DNA of 64,000 nucleotides from Candidatus Thiothrix sulfatifontis. Its GTDB lineage: Bacteria > Pseudomonadota > Gammaproteobacteria > Thiotrichales > Thiotrichaceae. The notes under the pieces are model-generated. The model saw only the letters and a list, made by a program, of their open reading frames with translations, was not told the origin of the DNA and made no database searches. Made by a program: the position numbers and the translations under genes. Below are positions 27,587 to 36,883 of the stretch, piece by piece (position 1 is the stretch's first letter; every line of letters begins with the position of its first letter). The DNA lies in assembly GCA_022828425.1 (NCBI GenBank), contig CP094685.1, forward strand, positions 3,452,046 through 3,516,045, given 5' to 3'.

Positions 27587-28549
27587 ATGCAAACCCAAAC
27601 CGAATTCCTGCAACTGCGTTCGCATCTCGAACAGGTGATCGTGGGGCAATCCGCTTTGCTCGACCGCCTAATGATTGCACTGCTCACGGGCGGACATATC
27701 CTGCTGGAAAGCCTGCCCGGTCTGGCGAAAACCACCGCTGTCACCACGCTCGCCAGCGGAGTTCACGCCAGCTTCCAGCGCATCCAATTCACACCGGATT
27801 TGATGCCGGGGGATTTGACCGGAACGGATATTTTCGAGCCGCAACACGGCACATTCCGCTTTATCGCAGGGCCGTTATTCCACGAAATCGTGTTGGCGGA
27901 TGAGATCAACCGCGCTCCGCCCAAAGTGCAATCCGCGCTGCTCGAAGCCATGCAGGAACACCAGATCACCGTCGGTGGCGTGACCCGCCCCTTGCCCGAA
28001 CTCTTCATCGTGATGGCAACGCAAAACCCGCTGGAACAAAGCGGCACGTACCCCTTGCCCGAAGCGCAACTCGACCGCTTTTTGCTGCATGTGGTGCTGC
28101 AATACCCCACGGCTGACGACGAATTGCTGATTTTGCAACGCGACCGGGCGCGGCATTACGGCGCGGATAAACCCGTGCTGCATTCGCCCTTGCACCCGCA
28201 GCAAGTCCTGCAAGCCCGCCGCGAAGTTGCCGAAGTCCACGTTGCACCGGAACTGGAGCGGTATATTGTTGCGCTGGTCGGGGCTACCCGTAATTTGGGG
28301 CAGTTTGATTCAGCGTGGGCAGATTATTTGCAGGTGGGAGCATCGCCGCGTGCGTCGATTGCGTTGCTGCGAGCCAGCAGCGCCTTGGCGTATTTGCGTG
28401 GCAGGGAATACGTCGTGCCGGATGATATTTTGGAGATTGCACCGGATGTGTTGCGGCATCGGTTGGTGTTGGGGTATGCGGCACGGGCGGCAGGGGTGGA
28501 TGCGAATGCGGTGGTGCGCAAGGTGTTGGCGGGCGTGGCGATTCCGTGA
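27587..28549 (+). CDS. MoxR-family AAA+ ATPase
   Basis: 320 residues with Walker A ESLPGLAKTT near residue 45, Walker B VLADEINRAPPKVQ near 105, sensor MATQNPLEQSGTYPLPEAQLDRF near 145, and a C-terminal lid. MoxR ATPases act with VWA proteins as chaperones in maturation of enzymes or envelope complexes. It heads a co-directional run with DUF58, DUF4381, two VWA, TPR and BatD-like genes. It starts three bases after the MFS stop. Confidence 0.93.
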   Translation: MQTQTEFLQLRSHLEQVIVGQSALLDRLMIALLTGGHILLESLPGLAKTTAVTTLASGVHASFQRIQFTPDLMPGDLTGTDIFEPQHGTFRFIAGPLFHEIVLADEINRAPPKVQSALLEAMQEHQITVGGVTRPLPELFIVMATQNPLEQSGTYPLPEAQLDRFLLHVVLQYPTADDELLILQRDRARHYGADKPVLHSPLHPQQVLQARREVAEVHVAPELERYIVALVGATRNLGQFDSAWADYLQVGASPRASIALLRASSALAYLRGREYVVPDDILEIAPDVLRHRLVLGYAARAAGVDANAVVRKVLAGVAIP

Positions 28550-28592
28550 GAGTTTCGCGTAGTGGTATAGTCAAACGACAAGGAGTAAGTGC

Positions 28593-29738
28593 ATGAGTGA
28601 ATACCAATATTATGATTTTCGAGCGATTGACCAGTCGTTAACCGCTGAACAGAGGGCAAATGTTGCCAGTTTGTCTAGCCGTGCGCAGGTGAGTTCGCAA
28701 CGTGCCGAATTCGTTTACCACTACGGCGATTTTCGGGGCAATGTGACCCAGCTCATGCGTGAAACCTTTGACATGATGTTGTACGTCGCCAATTGGGGAA
28801 CGTACCGCTTAATGTTCAGGCTGCCTAAGGCATTGTTTAACGTGTCGGCGGTGCGTGATTATTTTATTTCCGACGAAATAGACCATCACCAACACGGTGA
28901 ATACGTCATCATCGACCTGCATTTTAGCGAAGAAGAGCCGGATGGCGACTGGCTGGAAGGTGATGGATTATTAGACGAAATGCTGTCCTTGCGTGATGAA
29001 CTCTTGCAGGGAGATTTCCGCGTGTTGTATTTGGCATGGCTAAAAGCAGCAGAAAGAGAAGCGGATGATGAAACGCTTGAACCCGTCGTTCCTGCGGGAT
29101 TGGCTGAACTTTCTCACGCCCAGCAACGGTTTGCGGCCTTGTTTGGGGTGGATGAGATCATGATCAACATTGCTGCTGACAATAGCTCGCCGCTCCAGCA
29201 GACTGCTTTTCAGGCGGAGGCATGGGTAACGCAACTCCCCGATGCAGAAAAAAACGATTTTCTGGCGCGTCTGTGTCGTCATGAACCCAACCTCGCTACG
29301 CACTTAAACCGGCGGTTACAAACCCTGTTCCAGACTCCAACACAAACGGGAACAACCCAACATCAACCGACACGCCGTCGCTTTGTGGATATGCAAACCA
29401 CTTATGATGCGCGTAAGGAAGCGGCTGATCGCGAAGCCCAGCGTCAAGCCGCTATCAAAGCCGAAGCAAAACGCCAAGCCGATGCACAAAAACGCCAGCA
29501 GTACCTTGATGAACTGAAGCAGCGGGAAAATCGTGTATGGCACGAGATCGACAATCTGATTAGTGAGGGCAATGCCAAAAGCTATGAACAAGCGGTTCGT
29601 CATTTGAGTGATTTGCGCGAACTGGCAGAACGCGAGCAGACATTGCCAGTATTTCAACCTAAGTTGATTGCACTGGCGAATCAGTACAGTCGCCGTCCGG
29701 CGTTTATGAGCCGCTTGCGGGGCAAGGGTTTGGTCTAG
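28593..29738 (+). CDS. Conserved hypothetical protein with coiled-coil region
   Basis: 381 residues. The N-terminal MSEYQYYDFRAIDQSLTAEQ and VYHYGDFRGN...LYVANWGTYRLMFRLP segments are, as I recall, conserved in a widespread bacterial family of unknown function. Residues about 265-325 form a charged helical stretch (EAADREAQRQAAIKAEAKRQ...), then a Leu-rich helix. AAGGAG lies upstream. It is wedged between moxR and the DUF58 gene, which normally adjoin, so it may be a later insertion into the operon. Confidence 0.7.
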   Translation: MSEYQYYDFRAIDQSLTAEQRANVASLSSRAQVSSQRAEFVYHYGDFRGNVTQLMRETFDMMLYVANWGTYRLMFRLPKALFNVSAVRDYFISDEIDHHQHGEYVIIDLHFSEEEPDGDWLEGDGLLDEMLSLRDELLQGDFRVLYLAWLKAAEREADDETLEPVVPAGLAELSHAQQRFAALFGVDEIMINIAADNSSPLQQTAFQAEAWVTQLPDAEKNDFLARLCRHEPNLATHLNRRLQTLFQTPTQTGTTQHQPTRRRFVDMQTTYDARKEAADREAQRQAAIKAEAKRQADAQKRQQYLDELKQRENRVWHEIDNLISEGNAKSYEQAVRHLSDLRELAEREQTLPVFQPKLIALANQYSRRPAFMSRLRGKGLV

Positions 29739-29740
29739 GC

Positions 29741-30664
29741 ATGAAGGTGTCACATACGCTTCCCTTACTCCTCACCCAACCCGAACTGCAAGCCCTTTAC
29801 CAACGCGCCCGCAGTGCCGCCGCCGATACTTCCCTGCAAAACCTGCTGGAACAACGCCAAGCCGGTGATGTAGCCTCGCGCTATCGCGGTGCTGGGCTGG
29901 ATTACGCCGAAAGCCGCCCCTACCAACCCGGCGATGAACCGCGCTTTATGCACTGGAGCGTCACCGCCCGCACCGGCAAACCGCACGTCAAACAATTCCG
30001 TGAAGAACGCCGCCCCGCCGTCTTCATCCTGCTGGATCGGCGCAACGCCATGCGCTTCGGTACGAAAGTACGTCTCAAAGCTGCGCAAGCCGCCCGTGTT
30101 GCGGCACTGGTCGCGTTCGCCGCCACACAACAGGGCTGGGCAGTTTCCGGCGTGGTATTGGAAGCGCAACCGCACTGGTTTCCTGCCTCCACCGATACCC
30201 ACGCTGTGTGGGAATTTGTGCGCCAGTGCGCAGCAACTTGCCCACCATTACCGCCGACGGATGAACCCGCCTTGGCAACCCTGCTACCGCTCATCAATGC
30301 GCAATTAGTGCGCGGTACACACGTCTATTTGCTGAGCGATTTCACCGATCTGGACGCGGCTTGTGAGGCACATATCCTGCAACTCCTCCATCATCACCCG
30401 CTGTTCACAGTGCAAGTATTAGACACTGCCGAATGCGAATTGCCCGCTGCCGGACGTTTGCACCTGCAAGGGCTGGATGGCGTGACCCACCGCGTCAATC
30501 TCGCTGATCCCGCCTTGCGCGAACAATTTCGCCAGCAAGCAGCGGCATTGCATGACGGGCAAGCGCAACGTCTACGTGGCTGGGGTTGCCATTACACCCA
30601 GTTACTTGCGGAGGTAGATGCGCCAGAACTAGCCGTACCACTGCCGCACGGGATGGGAACATGA
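29741..30664 (+). CDS. DUF58 protein
   Basis: 307 residues with the DUF58 hallmark DYAESRPYQPGDEPRFMHWSVTAR near residue 55, followed by a degenerate VWA-like fold. DUF58 proteins accompany MoxR ATPases and are thought to bind client proteins. The start lies two bases after the preceding stop; the end overlaps the next gene in ATGA. Confidence 0.9.
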   Translation: MKVSHTLPLLLTQPELQALYQRARSAAADTSLQNLLEQRQAGDVASRYRGAGLDYAESRPYQPGDEPRFMHWSVTARTGKPHVKQFREERRPAVFILLDRRNAMRFGTKVRLKAAQAARVAALVAFAATQQGWAVSGVVLEAQPHWFPASTDTHAVWEFVRQCAATCPPLPPTDEPALATLLPLINAQLVRGTHVYLLSDFTDLDAACEAHILQLLHHHPLFTVQVLDTAECELPAAGRLHLQGLDGVTHRVNLADPALREQFRQQAAALHDGQAQRLRGWGCHYTQLLAEVDAPELAVPLPHGMGT

Positions 30665-30993
30665 ATACCACGCTGCACGATCTGGAACTTCCGCCTGCAC
30701 CCTTGCCGGATTATGTGTGGTGGCTGCTAACATTGGTTGTGCTGTTGTTGCTAATTGCTGGATTAGCGTGGTGGCGCAAACGCCAACACCCCGTAGCGCG
30801 TGCTTTGTGTCAGCTTGAACGCTTGCCCGATTCACCCCCAAATCCGGCGAAACTGGCAAGCATTTTGCGGGAAGCAGGGCTTACTTCCCCCGTCACTCTC
30901 GACCACGCCCGCTTCGCCCCAACACCCTGCACCCCCGACATCTTCGCCACCCTCAAACGCGAAGCCCGCACCCTGTTGGAGCAAGCCCGATGA
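30661..30993 (+). CDS. DUF4381 membrane protein
   Basis: 110 residues from the ATG at 30661. A short lead with PPAPLPDYVWWLL, one membrane helix at about 20-38, basic RKRQHP, then a cytoplasmic helical domain. This matches DUF4381, a small protein usual between DUF58 and VWA genes in MoxR/Bat operons. Overlaps both neighbours by 4 bases. Confidence 0.82.
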   Translation: MNTTLHDLELPPAPLPDYVWWLLTLVVLLLLIAGLAWWRKRQHPVARALCQLERLPDSPPNPAKLASILREAGLTSPVTLDHARFAPTPCTPDIFATLKREARTLLEQAR

Positions 30994-31042
30994 ACATCGA
31001 CTGGCTGACCCCGTATCTCGCTCTTATTCCTATGCTGCTACT

Positions 31043-31068
31043 GTTGGCTTCGACTTCGCTCAGCCAAC
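31043..31068. repeat. Hairpin repeat inside coding sequence, copy 2
   Basis: Stem GTTGGC/GCCAAC around the loop TTCGACTTCGCTCA. Relative to copy 1 both stem arms have changed together, so pairing is kept. Confidence 0.8.
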
Positions 31069-31077
31069 GCACCGACC

Positions 31078-31103
31078 GTTCCCTGAGCGAAGTCGAAGGG
31101 AAC
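31078..31103. repeat. Hairpin repeat inside coding sequence, copy 3 (inverted)
   Basis: The reverse complement of copy 1 (stem GTTCCC/GGGAAC), nine bases after copy 2. The two form an inverted pair encoding an extra low-complexity loop (SLSQRTDRSLSEVEGNN) in the VWA protein. Confidence 0.8.
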
Positions 31104-31986
31104 AACACAGGAACGGGAATCTTCCTCCACCCCCTAGCGCACCTATTACCCACCACCAAAATCCCCACATGGCAACGCCACCTCCGCCGCGCCCTCTTCA
31201 CATGGCTCTGGCTCTGCCTAACCATAGCCATCGCCCAACCCGTGCAACGCGGCGCAAAACTCCCCGACCTGCCGCCCGAACGCGACATTCTGCTATTGGT
31301 TGACGTATCCATCAGCATGACCCTCACCGACTACGCCCTTGACGGACAGCCGCGCAGCCGCATGGATGTCCTCAAAACCCTATTGCACGATTTCGCCAAC
31401 CGTCTGCAAGGCGAACGTCTCGGCATGATCGTGTTCGCCGAAAACCCCTACCTGCTCGTGCCACTCACCCGCGACCCAACGCTAGTACAACGCCAACTGC
31501 AACGCCTCACCCCAACGCTGGCGGGGCGCGTCAGTGCCGTCGGCGATGCCATCACCCTCGCGCTCAAGGAAGCAGGCAAACAGCCACAACGCAAACCCAT
31601 TTTCGTACTCTTCACCGATGCCGACGAATCCATCGGGCGCGTAGACCCCGAAGCCGCCGCTGCCCTCGCCGCCGCAAGCAACATTCCGCTGTACACCATC
31701 GCCATCGGCTCAACCGCAGCCACGATGGAAGGCGACACGGGCGGATAGCCTACCAACCCGTCAACCTCGCTCTGCTACAAGCCTTGTCAGAACGCACAGG
31801 CGCAAAAACCTACCAAGCCGGAGACACACAAGCCGTCGAACAAGCCCTTACCGACATTACCCGCCAACACCAAAACGCCGCTGAACAAACCCCACGCTAC
31901 GAACAGCAACCGCTCTACCACTGGCTACTACTGGCAGGCTTATTGCCGTTGATGCTGTGGCAAATCTGGCAACGGCGGGCAAACGC

Positions 31987-32997
31987 ATGAACTTATGGCA
32001 AACCCTACACTGGCGCGAACCCTTGTGGCTGTTGCTGGCACTGTTCCCGCTGCTGCTGGCAGCATGGGGCTATTTCCAGCAACGCCACCAAGCGCAAACC
32101 TACGCCGACCCGCATTTACTGCCGTGGGTACAAGTGACCACCAGCCAACACGGTTGGCGCAAACTGCTCTCACCGCAAACGCTGTGGGCTGTTGCGTGGC
32201 TACTATTCGCTATCAGCCTTGCGGGGCCGCGCATTCCGCAAACCCAGCCCGATGACCTGCGCCCTGCGCAATTTGACGTGCTGGTGGTGCTGGATATTTC
32301 GCGCTCCATGCAAGCCACCGACCTTGCCCCCAACCGCCTGCAACGCGCCGCGCTGGAATTGCATGAATTCCTCAGCCTTGCCCAAGGAAGCCGCGTCGGG
32401 ATCGTGGTGTATGGCGCACGCCCGCACCTGTTCGCGCCGCTGACCAACGATGCCAACGCCGTGCGCTTTTACCTGCAACATCTGGAAACGCTGGTGCTGC
32501 CGACGCACGGCACTGACCACGCCGCCGCGCTTGACTTTGCCCAGCACGAACTCGCCGCGCGTGAACAAGCGTTACCCGCTGCCGTGCTGTGGATTACCGA
32601 TGGCGATATTCCCACCGACCAACACACCGCCTTGCAAACCCGTGTGCAAGCCCTGCAAACGGCTGACATTTCGCTCTACAGCCTAGGCATTGGCACAGAA
32701 GATGGCGAAGCTATCCCGCTACCCGGCGGCAAATGGCTGGAACACGACGGACAAGCGGTGCGTTCGCGCCTCGATAGTGCCTTGCTGCAAAGCCTGACCG
32801 CGCAAGCGGGCGGTGCGTACAGCGCGGTGAAAGACGATGCCAGCGATTGGCAAACGCTGTACACCAACGGAATTGCACAAGCGTTTCCGACCACCACCAG
32901 CGATACGCAACAGTGGCGGGAGTTATATGTATGGACGTTGTTATTGGGAATGATGTGCGTATGGCTGGCAATAAGAGGGAGAAAAAATGAAACATAA
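31987..32997 (+). CDS. VWA-domain membrane protein (BatA/BatB-like)
   Basis: 336 residues from the ATG at 31987. Two N-terminal membrane helices, a VWA domain with full MIDAS (DISRSMQ near residue 103, Thr in APLTND, and ITDGDIP near 198) and a C-terminal membrane helix. Family proteins bind metal-dependent ligands in MoxR complexes or in Bat aerotolerance operons. It overlaps the frameshifted VWA paralogue before it and the TPR gene after it. Confidence 0.88.
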   Translation: MNLWQTLHWREPLWLLLALFPLLLAAWGYFQQRHQAQTYADPHLLPWVQVTTSQHGWRKLLSPQTLWAVAWLLFAISLAGPRIPQTQPDDLRPAQFDVLVVLDISRSMQATDLAPNRLQRAALELHEFLSLAQGSRVGIVVYGARPHLFAPLTNDANAVRFYLQHLETLVLPTHGTDHAAALDFAQHELAAREQALPAAVLWITDGDIPTDQHTALQTRVQALQTADISLYSLGIGTEDGEAIPLPGGKWLEHDGQAVRSRLDSALLQSLTAQAGGAYSAVKDDASDWQTLYTNGIAQAFPTTTSDTQQWRELYVWTLLLGMMCVWLAIRGRKNET

Positions 32998-33697
32998 GCT
33001 GTTTGTGCTACTACTGCTGTTGACATGTAGCGTCCAAGCGGATGAAACCGACCTACACAACGGCATCCAAGCCTACCGTGCCGAACACTACGATACCGCC
33101 ACCCAACACTTCACCGCCGCCGTCTTCGCCGCCCGCGACGATACCGAACGCGCCCGCGCCCTGCACAACCTTGGCAACAGCTACTTCCAGCAAGGCGATT
33201 ACGCTGCCGCCACGCAAGTGTTCCGCGATGCACTCACCTATCGCCCTGAACACCCAGCCACCCAGCAAAATCTCGAACTCGCCGCCGAAGTCCAGGCCGA
33301 ACTCGAACGCCGCCGCGCCGCCGGACAACGCGCCGCCGCCGACAACGCCAGCACTGGCGCACGCCGCGAACGCAACACCAACACCCTCGACTGGGATCAA
33401 GCCAGTACCCTAACCTTAGGCGAAGGCAAAGACGCGCCCGCAAACGCCCCACCACCCGCTTTACCCCCAAATATCGAACAACTGGTCAACAAAGGCATGG
33501 CAAGACTCGCAGTAACCGGCGCAACCGACCCGCAAACATGGCGCAAAAGCCAACAATCGCTCGACGATGCCCGCATTGCCCTGCAACAACTTGACGACAA
33601 CCCTGCCGCTTTGTGGAAACGTTTATTTGAAGTCGAAGAAGGCTACCCAGCCTCCCAAACCAAACCCAACGCATTACCGGGAGTCCTGCCGTGGTAG
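32987..33697 (+). CDS. TPR protein (BatC/BatE-like)
   Basis: 236 residues with a signal peptide ending near SVQA, then about two TPR units (residues 35-105: HNGIQAYRAEHYDTATQHF, ALHNLGNSYFQQGDYAAATQVF) and an Ala/Arg-rich low-complexity tail. The signal peptide places it in the periplasm. It overlaps both neighbours, so is translated with the VWA and BatD-like proteins. Confidence 0.82.
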   Translation: MKHKLFVLLLLLTCSVQADETDLHNGIQAYRAEHYDTATQHFTAAVFAARDDTERARALHNLGNSYFQQGDYAAATQVFRDALTYRPEHPATQQNLELAAEVQAELERRRAAGQRAAADNASTGARRERNTNTLDWDQASTLTLGEGKDAPANAPPPALPPNIEQLVNKGMARLAVTGATDPQTWRKSQQSLDDARIALQQLDDNPAALWKRLFEVEEGYPASQTKPNALPGVLPW

Positions 33698-34704
33698 CTG
33701 CCGATTTACCGTGGACAATCCAACTCGAAGATGCGCAAGTCTGGCAGCGCGAACGCACCACCTTGACCGTCGAAGTACAGTCCACCGACCGTTTCGCCAC
33801 CCTCGCAGCCAGCCTCCCGCGCATCGAAGGTGTCGATGTGCAAGCCCTACCTGCCACCAATGAAGCAAGTCCTGATGGCAAACGTATCCTGCGCCTGATT
33901 TGGCAATTGTCTGCGCACACACCCGGCAAACAAACGATTCAACTTCCCGCCATCCGCTATAACCTCAACGGACGCGATGCGGCGCAATGGCAACCGCCCT
34001 TGCAAATGCTAGACGTGCAAGCCTTACCGCCGTATTTACCGCCCACCATCCCCGTCGGTAAGGTGCAAATCGAATCGCGTATCGAACCCAGCGGCGTGTT
34101 GCAACCGGGGCATCTCGCGTATTGGCACATCAGCTTGCACAGCGACGCAGTAAACACGGCACAATTTCCGCCAATTCTCAAACAAATGCGCAGCAGTGGG
34201 GTGGAATTATTCCCTGCGAAAGTCGAAAAAGGTGAGCAATCCCGACTCGAATACCACATCCCGTTCAAGCCGCAAAGCAGCGGACGGCTGGAGTTACCAA
34301 CCTTGCAATGGCATTGGTTTGACCCCGAAACCGGACGGTTGGAACAGCAACAATACGCGCCCCCGACTCCGTGGGTTTTGGCATGGGCATGGCGGGTGAT
34401 ACTCGCCATTAGCGGCGGACTCTTGCTGTTGCTAGGGTTTCGCACCGCCGGATACTTCACCTACCGCCGTCTGCACCGCTGGCATAACAAGCGACAAGTC
34501 CAGCAAGCCTTGCAGCAAAATCTCGATGTGCCAAGCGTGCGCCAAGCATTAGACGCCTGTTCCGCCGCACACGGCTGGCCTGCCAACCTCAGCACCCGCC
34601 ATTGGTTGGAACACTGGGAACAGCAGTACGGCGCAAACCCAACGTTGCAAACAGCGCTCCATCGCCACGAAGCCAAGCGTTTTGCCCCTAATTCGCCCGG
34701 CTAA
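33691..34704 (+). CDS. BatD-like protein
   Basis: 337 residues from a GTG at 33691 that overlaps the TPR stop. Two or three beta-sandwich repeats (VEVQSTDRF..., GKQTIQLPAIRYNL..., SSGRLELPTLQWHW) and one membrane helix near residue 230 followed by a helical cytoplasmic tail, matching the BatD/DUF7939 layout. No signal peptide is visible at this start, so the true start may be slightly upstream or export may be non-standard. Last gene of the operon. Confidence 0.75.
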   Translation: MVAADLPWTIQLEDAQVWQRERTTLTVEVQSTDRFATLAASLPRIEGVDVQALPATNEASPDGKRILRLIWQLSAHTPGKQTIQLPAIRYNLNGRDAAQWQPPLQMLDVQALPPYLPPTIPVGKVQIESRIEPSGVLQPGHLAYWHISLHSDAVNTAQFPPILKQMRSSGVELFPAKVEKGEQSRLEYHIPFKPQSSGRLELPTLQWHWFDPETGRLEQQQYAPPTPWVLAWAWRVILAISGGLLLLLGFRTAGYFTYRRLHRWHNKRQVQQALQQNLDVPSVRQALDACSAAHGWPANLSTRHWLEHWEQQYGANPTLQTALHRHEAKRFAPNSPG

Positions 34705-34830
34705 GTGCTGAAATTTCTCATACAATGCAGCCATTCGCTTCAAGATTAAGGAACAAGGGGACACTGATGGAGCAAAAGGCGGGGGGAAGCTGTTTATTGG
34801 GCGTTGGGCTTAGCCTGTTACCGCAACAGG

Positions 34831-35211
34831 CTATTCCCCCAAGGCAGGCAACAAACGCGGGTCGCCTTTGATGTCGTCATCCTTGCCCCACACTGTCACC
34901 GCCTCCACAAACCACTTACGCTTGGTCGGGTGCGGCTGCAATACGTCGTATTCGGCGAAGAAACTGTCGTCAACGTGAAAAATGAGCGTCCCCAATTTGT
35001 AGCCGCTGGTGGGGTGCATCCACACCCCGATCAGCGCATCCAACCCCGACAACGGGTCACGCTCCAGGCTGTATTGCAGATGGCTACCCAGCGTCACATC
35101 GGCGCGTTCCGGCGGAAAACCCAGCTTGAGGATTTGCTGATTCAACGCCGCACAAATATTCGCGGCTTGCGGCGCGGCGGCACTGATTTTGTCTGCCAAA
35201 CTAGCGGTCAT
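34831..35211 (-). CDS. Conserved hypothetical protein at end of rnf operon
   Basis: 126 residues from the ATG at 35211, two bases after the ferredoxin stop. No family recognised. A helical first third is followed by an alpha/beta part with SLERDPLSGLDALIGVWMHP, GTLIFHVDDSFFAEYDVL and a conserved-looking end VTVWGKDDDIKGDPRLLPALGE. No Cys except one near residue 20. Position suggests a nitrogen-fixation-linked accessory role. Confidence 0.65.
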   Translation of the reverse strand: MTASLADKISAAAPQAANICAALNQQILKLGFPPERADVTLGSHLQYSLERDPLSGLDALIGVWMHPTSGYKLGTLIFHVDDSFFAEYDVLQPHPTKRKWFVEAVTVWGKDDDIKGDPRLLPALGE

Positions 35212-35213
35212 AA

Positions 35214-35543
35214 TCAACCCCAATGCTCAGCAGGCATCAGCAAACTTTCCACCGGCTTGCCACCCACCAGATGCTGGTCAATCACCGCAGGAATATCCGC
35301 CTGCGTAATGCCGCGATACATCACCCCTTCCGGGTACACCAGCACGCTGACACCCTGATTACACGGCCCCATGCAGCCGGTGGACGTGACCTGCACCTTG
35401 TTGAACAGCCCACGCTGATCCAGTTCCATGCTAAACGCGGCAAACACCGAGAAAGCATCCCGGTCTGCCCCGCAAGAACCGCGTGGATGCCCCTGTGGAC
35501 GTTGCTGGGTACAAATGAAAACGTGTTTTTCGGGTTTTGCCAT
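35214..35543 (-). CDS. Thioredoxin-like [2Fe-2S] ferredoxin
   Basis: 109 residues. N-terminal HVFICTQQRPQGHPRGSCG and later TGCMGPCNQGVSVLVYPEGVMY give the four-Cys pattern (C-x12-C ... C-x3-C) of the thioredoxin-like [2Fe-2S] ferredoxins, such as the FeSI type of Azotobacter. Such proteins carry electrons in or near nitrogenase metabolism. It lies downstream of nhaD in the rnf operon. Confidence 0.88.
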   Translation of the reverse strand: MAKPEKHVFICTQQRPQGHPRGSCGADRDAFSVFAAFSMELDQRGLFNKVQVTSTGCMGPCNQGVSVLVYPEGVMYRGITQADIPAVIDQHLVGGKPVESLLMPAEHWG

Positions 35544-35557
35544 TGTGTTTGCTCCTG

Positions 35558-36874
35558 TTACACACCATTAAGCCACAGGTGTACCCCTATGCTGGCGATA
35601 TAGCCCAGCATGATCGCACCTGACCATTTCAAATGAGAATTGAAGGTATACATGCCGCGAGCCTGACCCATCAGTGCCACCCCAGCAGCCGAACCAATCG
35701 ACAGCAGCGAGCCGCCGACTCCGGCAGTCAATGTCACCAGCAACCAGCCACCCAGCGACATATCCGGGTGCATGGTCAACACGGCGAACATCACCGGGAT
35801 ATTGTCCACCACCGCTGAAATGATCCCCACCAGCACGCCTGCCCACACTGGCCCCATGCCGGTATAGATCACGTCGGAAACCAGCGCCAGATAGCCCAGC
35901 GCACCCAGCCCACCGACGCAAAGCACCACGCCGTAGAAGAACAGCAGCGTATCCCACTCGGCTTTCTGCAACTGGGAAAAGATGTCGAAACGCCCGACCT
36001 CCGCCGCTTCCTTGTCGTTGTCGGGAATATTGTCGGAAACCTTCAGATACCAGCCAAACAATTGCAGTGCCGCCAAACCCGTCATCATCCCCAGCACAGG
36101 TGGCAAATGCAGCGAGTTGTGGAACGTCACCGCCGTCACGATAGTGCCAATAAACAGCGCAAGGATCACCAACCCACCACGCTTGATGGAAACGGTAGCT
36201 GTCAACGGATCAGGATGCCCCTTGTCGATAAAAAACGACATCACCAGAGCAGGCACAAACCAGTTGACCAGTGACGGCACGAACAGATTGAAAAATTCCC
36301 AGAACTTGACGACACCTGACTGCCACACCATCAGCGTAGTAATGTCCCCAAACGGGCTAAACGCCCCACCCGCATTAGCCGCCACCACCAGATTGACACA
36401 CGACATGGCAAGGTATTCCGCACGATTAGGCGCAACCGCAATCACCACCGCCGACATCAGCAGCGCAGTGGTCAGGTTGTCAGCCACGGAGGAGATGAAA
36501 AACGCCAGAATCCCGGTAATCCAGAAAATCCAGTACAGCGAAAAGCCCTTCGACACCAGCCAGGCGCGTAACGCCTCAAAAATGTTGCGCTCTTCCAGCG
36601 TACTGATGTAGGTCATCGCCGCCAGCAGGAACAGCAACAATTGGGCGTATTCCAACAAGTTGTGGTTGAAGATTTCCTGCATTTCCTCGATCTTGCCCAC
36701 GCTGCCATAGGCCAGCGCAACCAATACCCAGATGAGTCCGGCGGCGAACATGACAGGCTTGGATTTACGCAAATGGAAACGCTCTTCCAGTATCACAAGC
36801 GTGTAAGCGGCAAAAAAGATCAGCAGCGCAATGATGCCGTAGCCTGAGCCGGTAAAGCTGACAGTTTCAGTCAT
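35558..36874 (-). CDS. nhaD: Na+/H+ antiporter NhaD
   Basis: 438 residues, about twelve membrane helices. ArsB/NhaD superfamily hallmarks: SSVADNLTTALLMSAVV near residue 130, GGAFSPFGDITTLMVW near 170, ISAVVDNIPVMFAV near 345 and GSAAGVALMGQARG near the end. NhaD exchanges sodium and protons. It lies nine bases after rnfH in the same direction, which ties ion exchange to the Rnf complex. Confidence 0.9.
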   Translation of the reverse strand: MTETVSFTGSGYGIIALLIFFAAYTLVILEERFHLRKSKPVMFAAGLIWVLVALAYGSVGKIEEMQEIFNHNLLEYAQLLLFLLAAMTYISTLEERNIFEALRAWLVSKGFSLYWIFWITGILAFFISSVADNLTTALLMSAVVIAVAPNRAEYLAMSCVNLVVAANAGGAFSPFGDITTLMVWQSGVVKFWEFFNLFVPSLVNWFVPALVMSFFIDKGHPDPLTATVSIKRGGLVILALFIGTIVTAVTFHNSLHLPPVLGMMTGLAALQLFGWYLKVSDNIPDNDKEAAEVGRFDIFSQLQKAEWDTLLFFYGVVLCVGGLGALGYLALVSDVIYTGMGPVWAGVLVGIISAVVDNIPVMFAVLTMHPDMSLGGWLLVTLTAGVGGSLLSIGSAAGVALMGQARGMYTFNSHLKWSGAIMLGYIASIGVHLWLNGV

Positions 36875-36883
36875 GGTAGTTCC

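Larger units (their letters stand above)
30990..31990 (+). pseudogene. VWA-domain membrane protein (BatA-like), frameshifted
   Basis: The first 252 codons give an N-terminal helix, a low-complexity loop made by two hairpin repeats, a second helix and a VWA domain with MIDAS motif DVSISMT near residue 108 and TDADES near 210. A TAG at 31746 ends it. Reading on in the frame that needs one extra base at about 31743 gives IAYQPVNLALLQALSERTGA and a C-terminal helix ending at 31990, exactly as expected for the family. So one base is missing, by mutation or sequencing error. The downstream VWA gene overlaps its true end in ATGA. Confidence 0.8.

Noticed and set aside
34766..34870. Short plus-strand ORF (MEQKAGGSCLLGVGLS...) after the BatD-like gene
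   Set aside because: Only about 34 codons, no ribosome site worth noting, no family, and it runs into the opposite-strand gene; not supported. A small AGCCTGTT/AACAGGCT hairpin in it lacks a T-run, so no terminator is called either.
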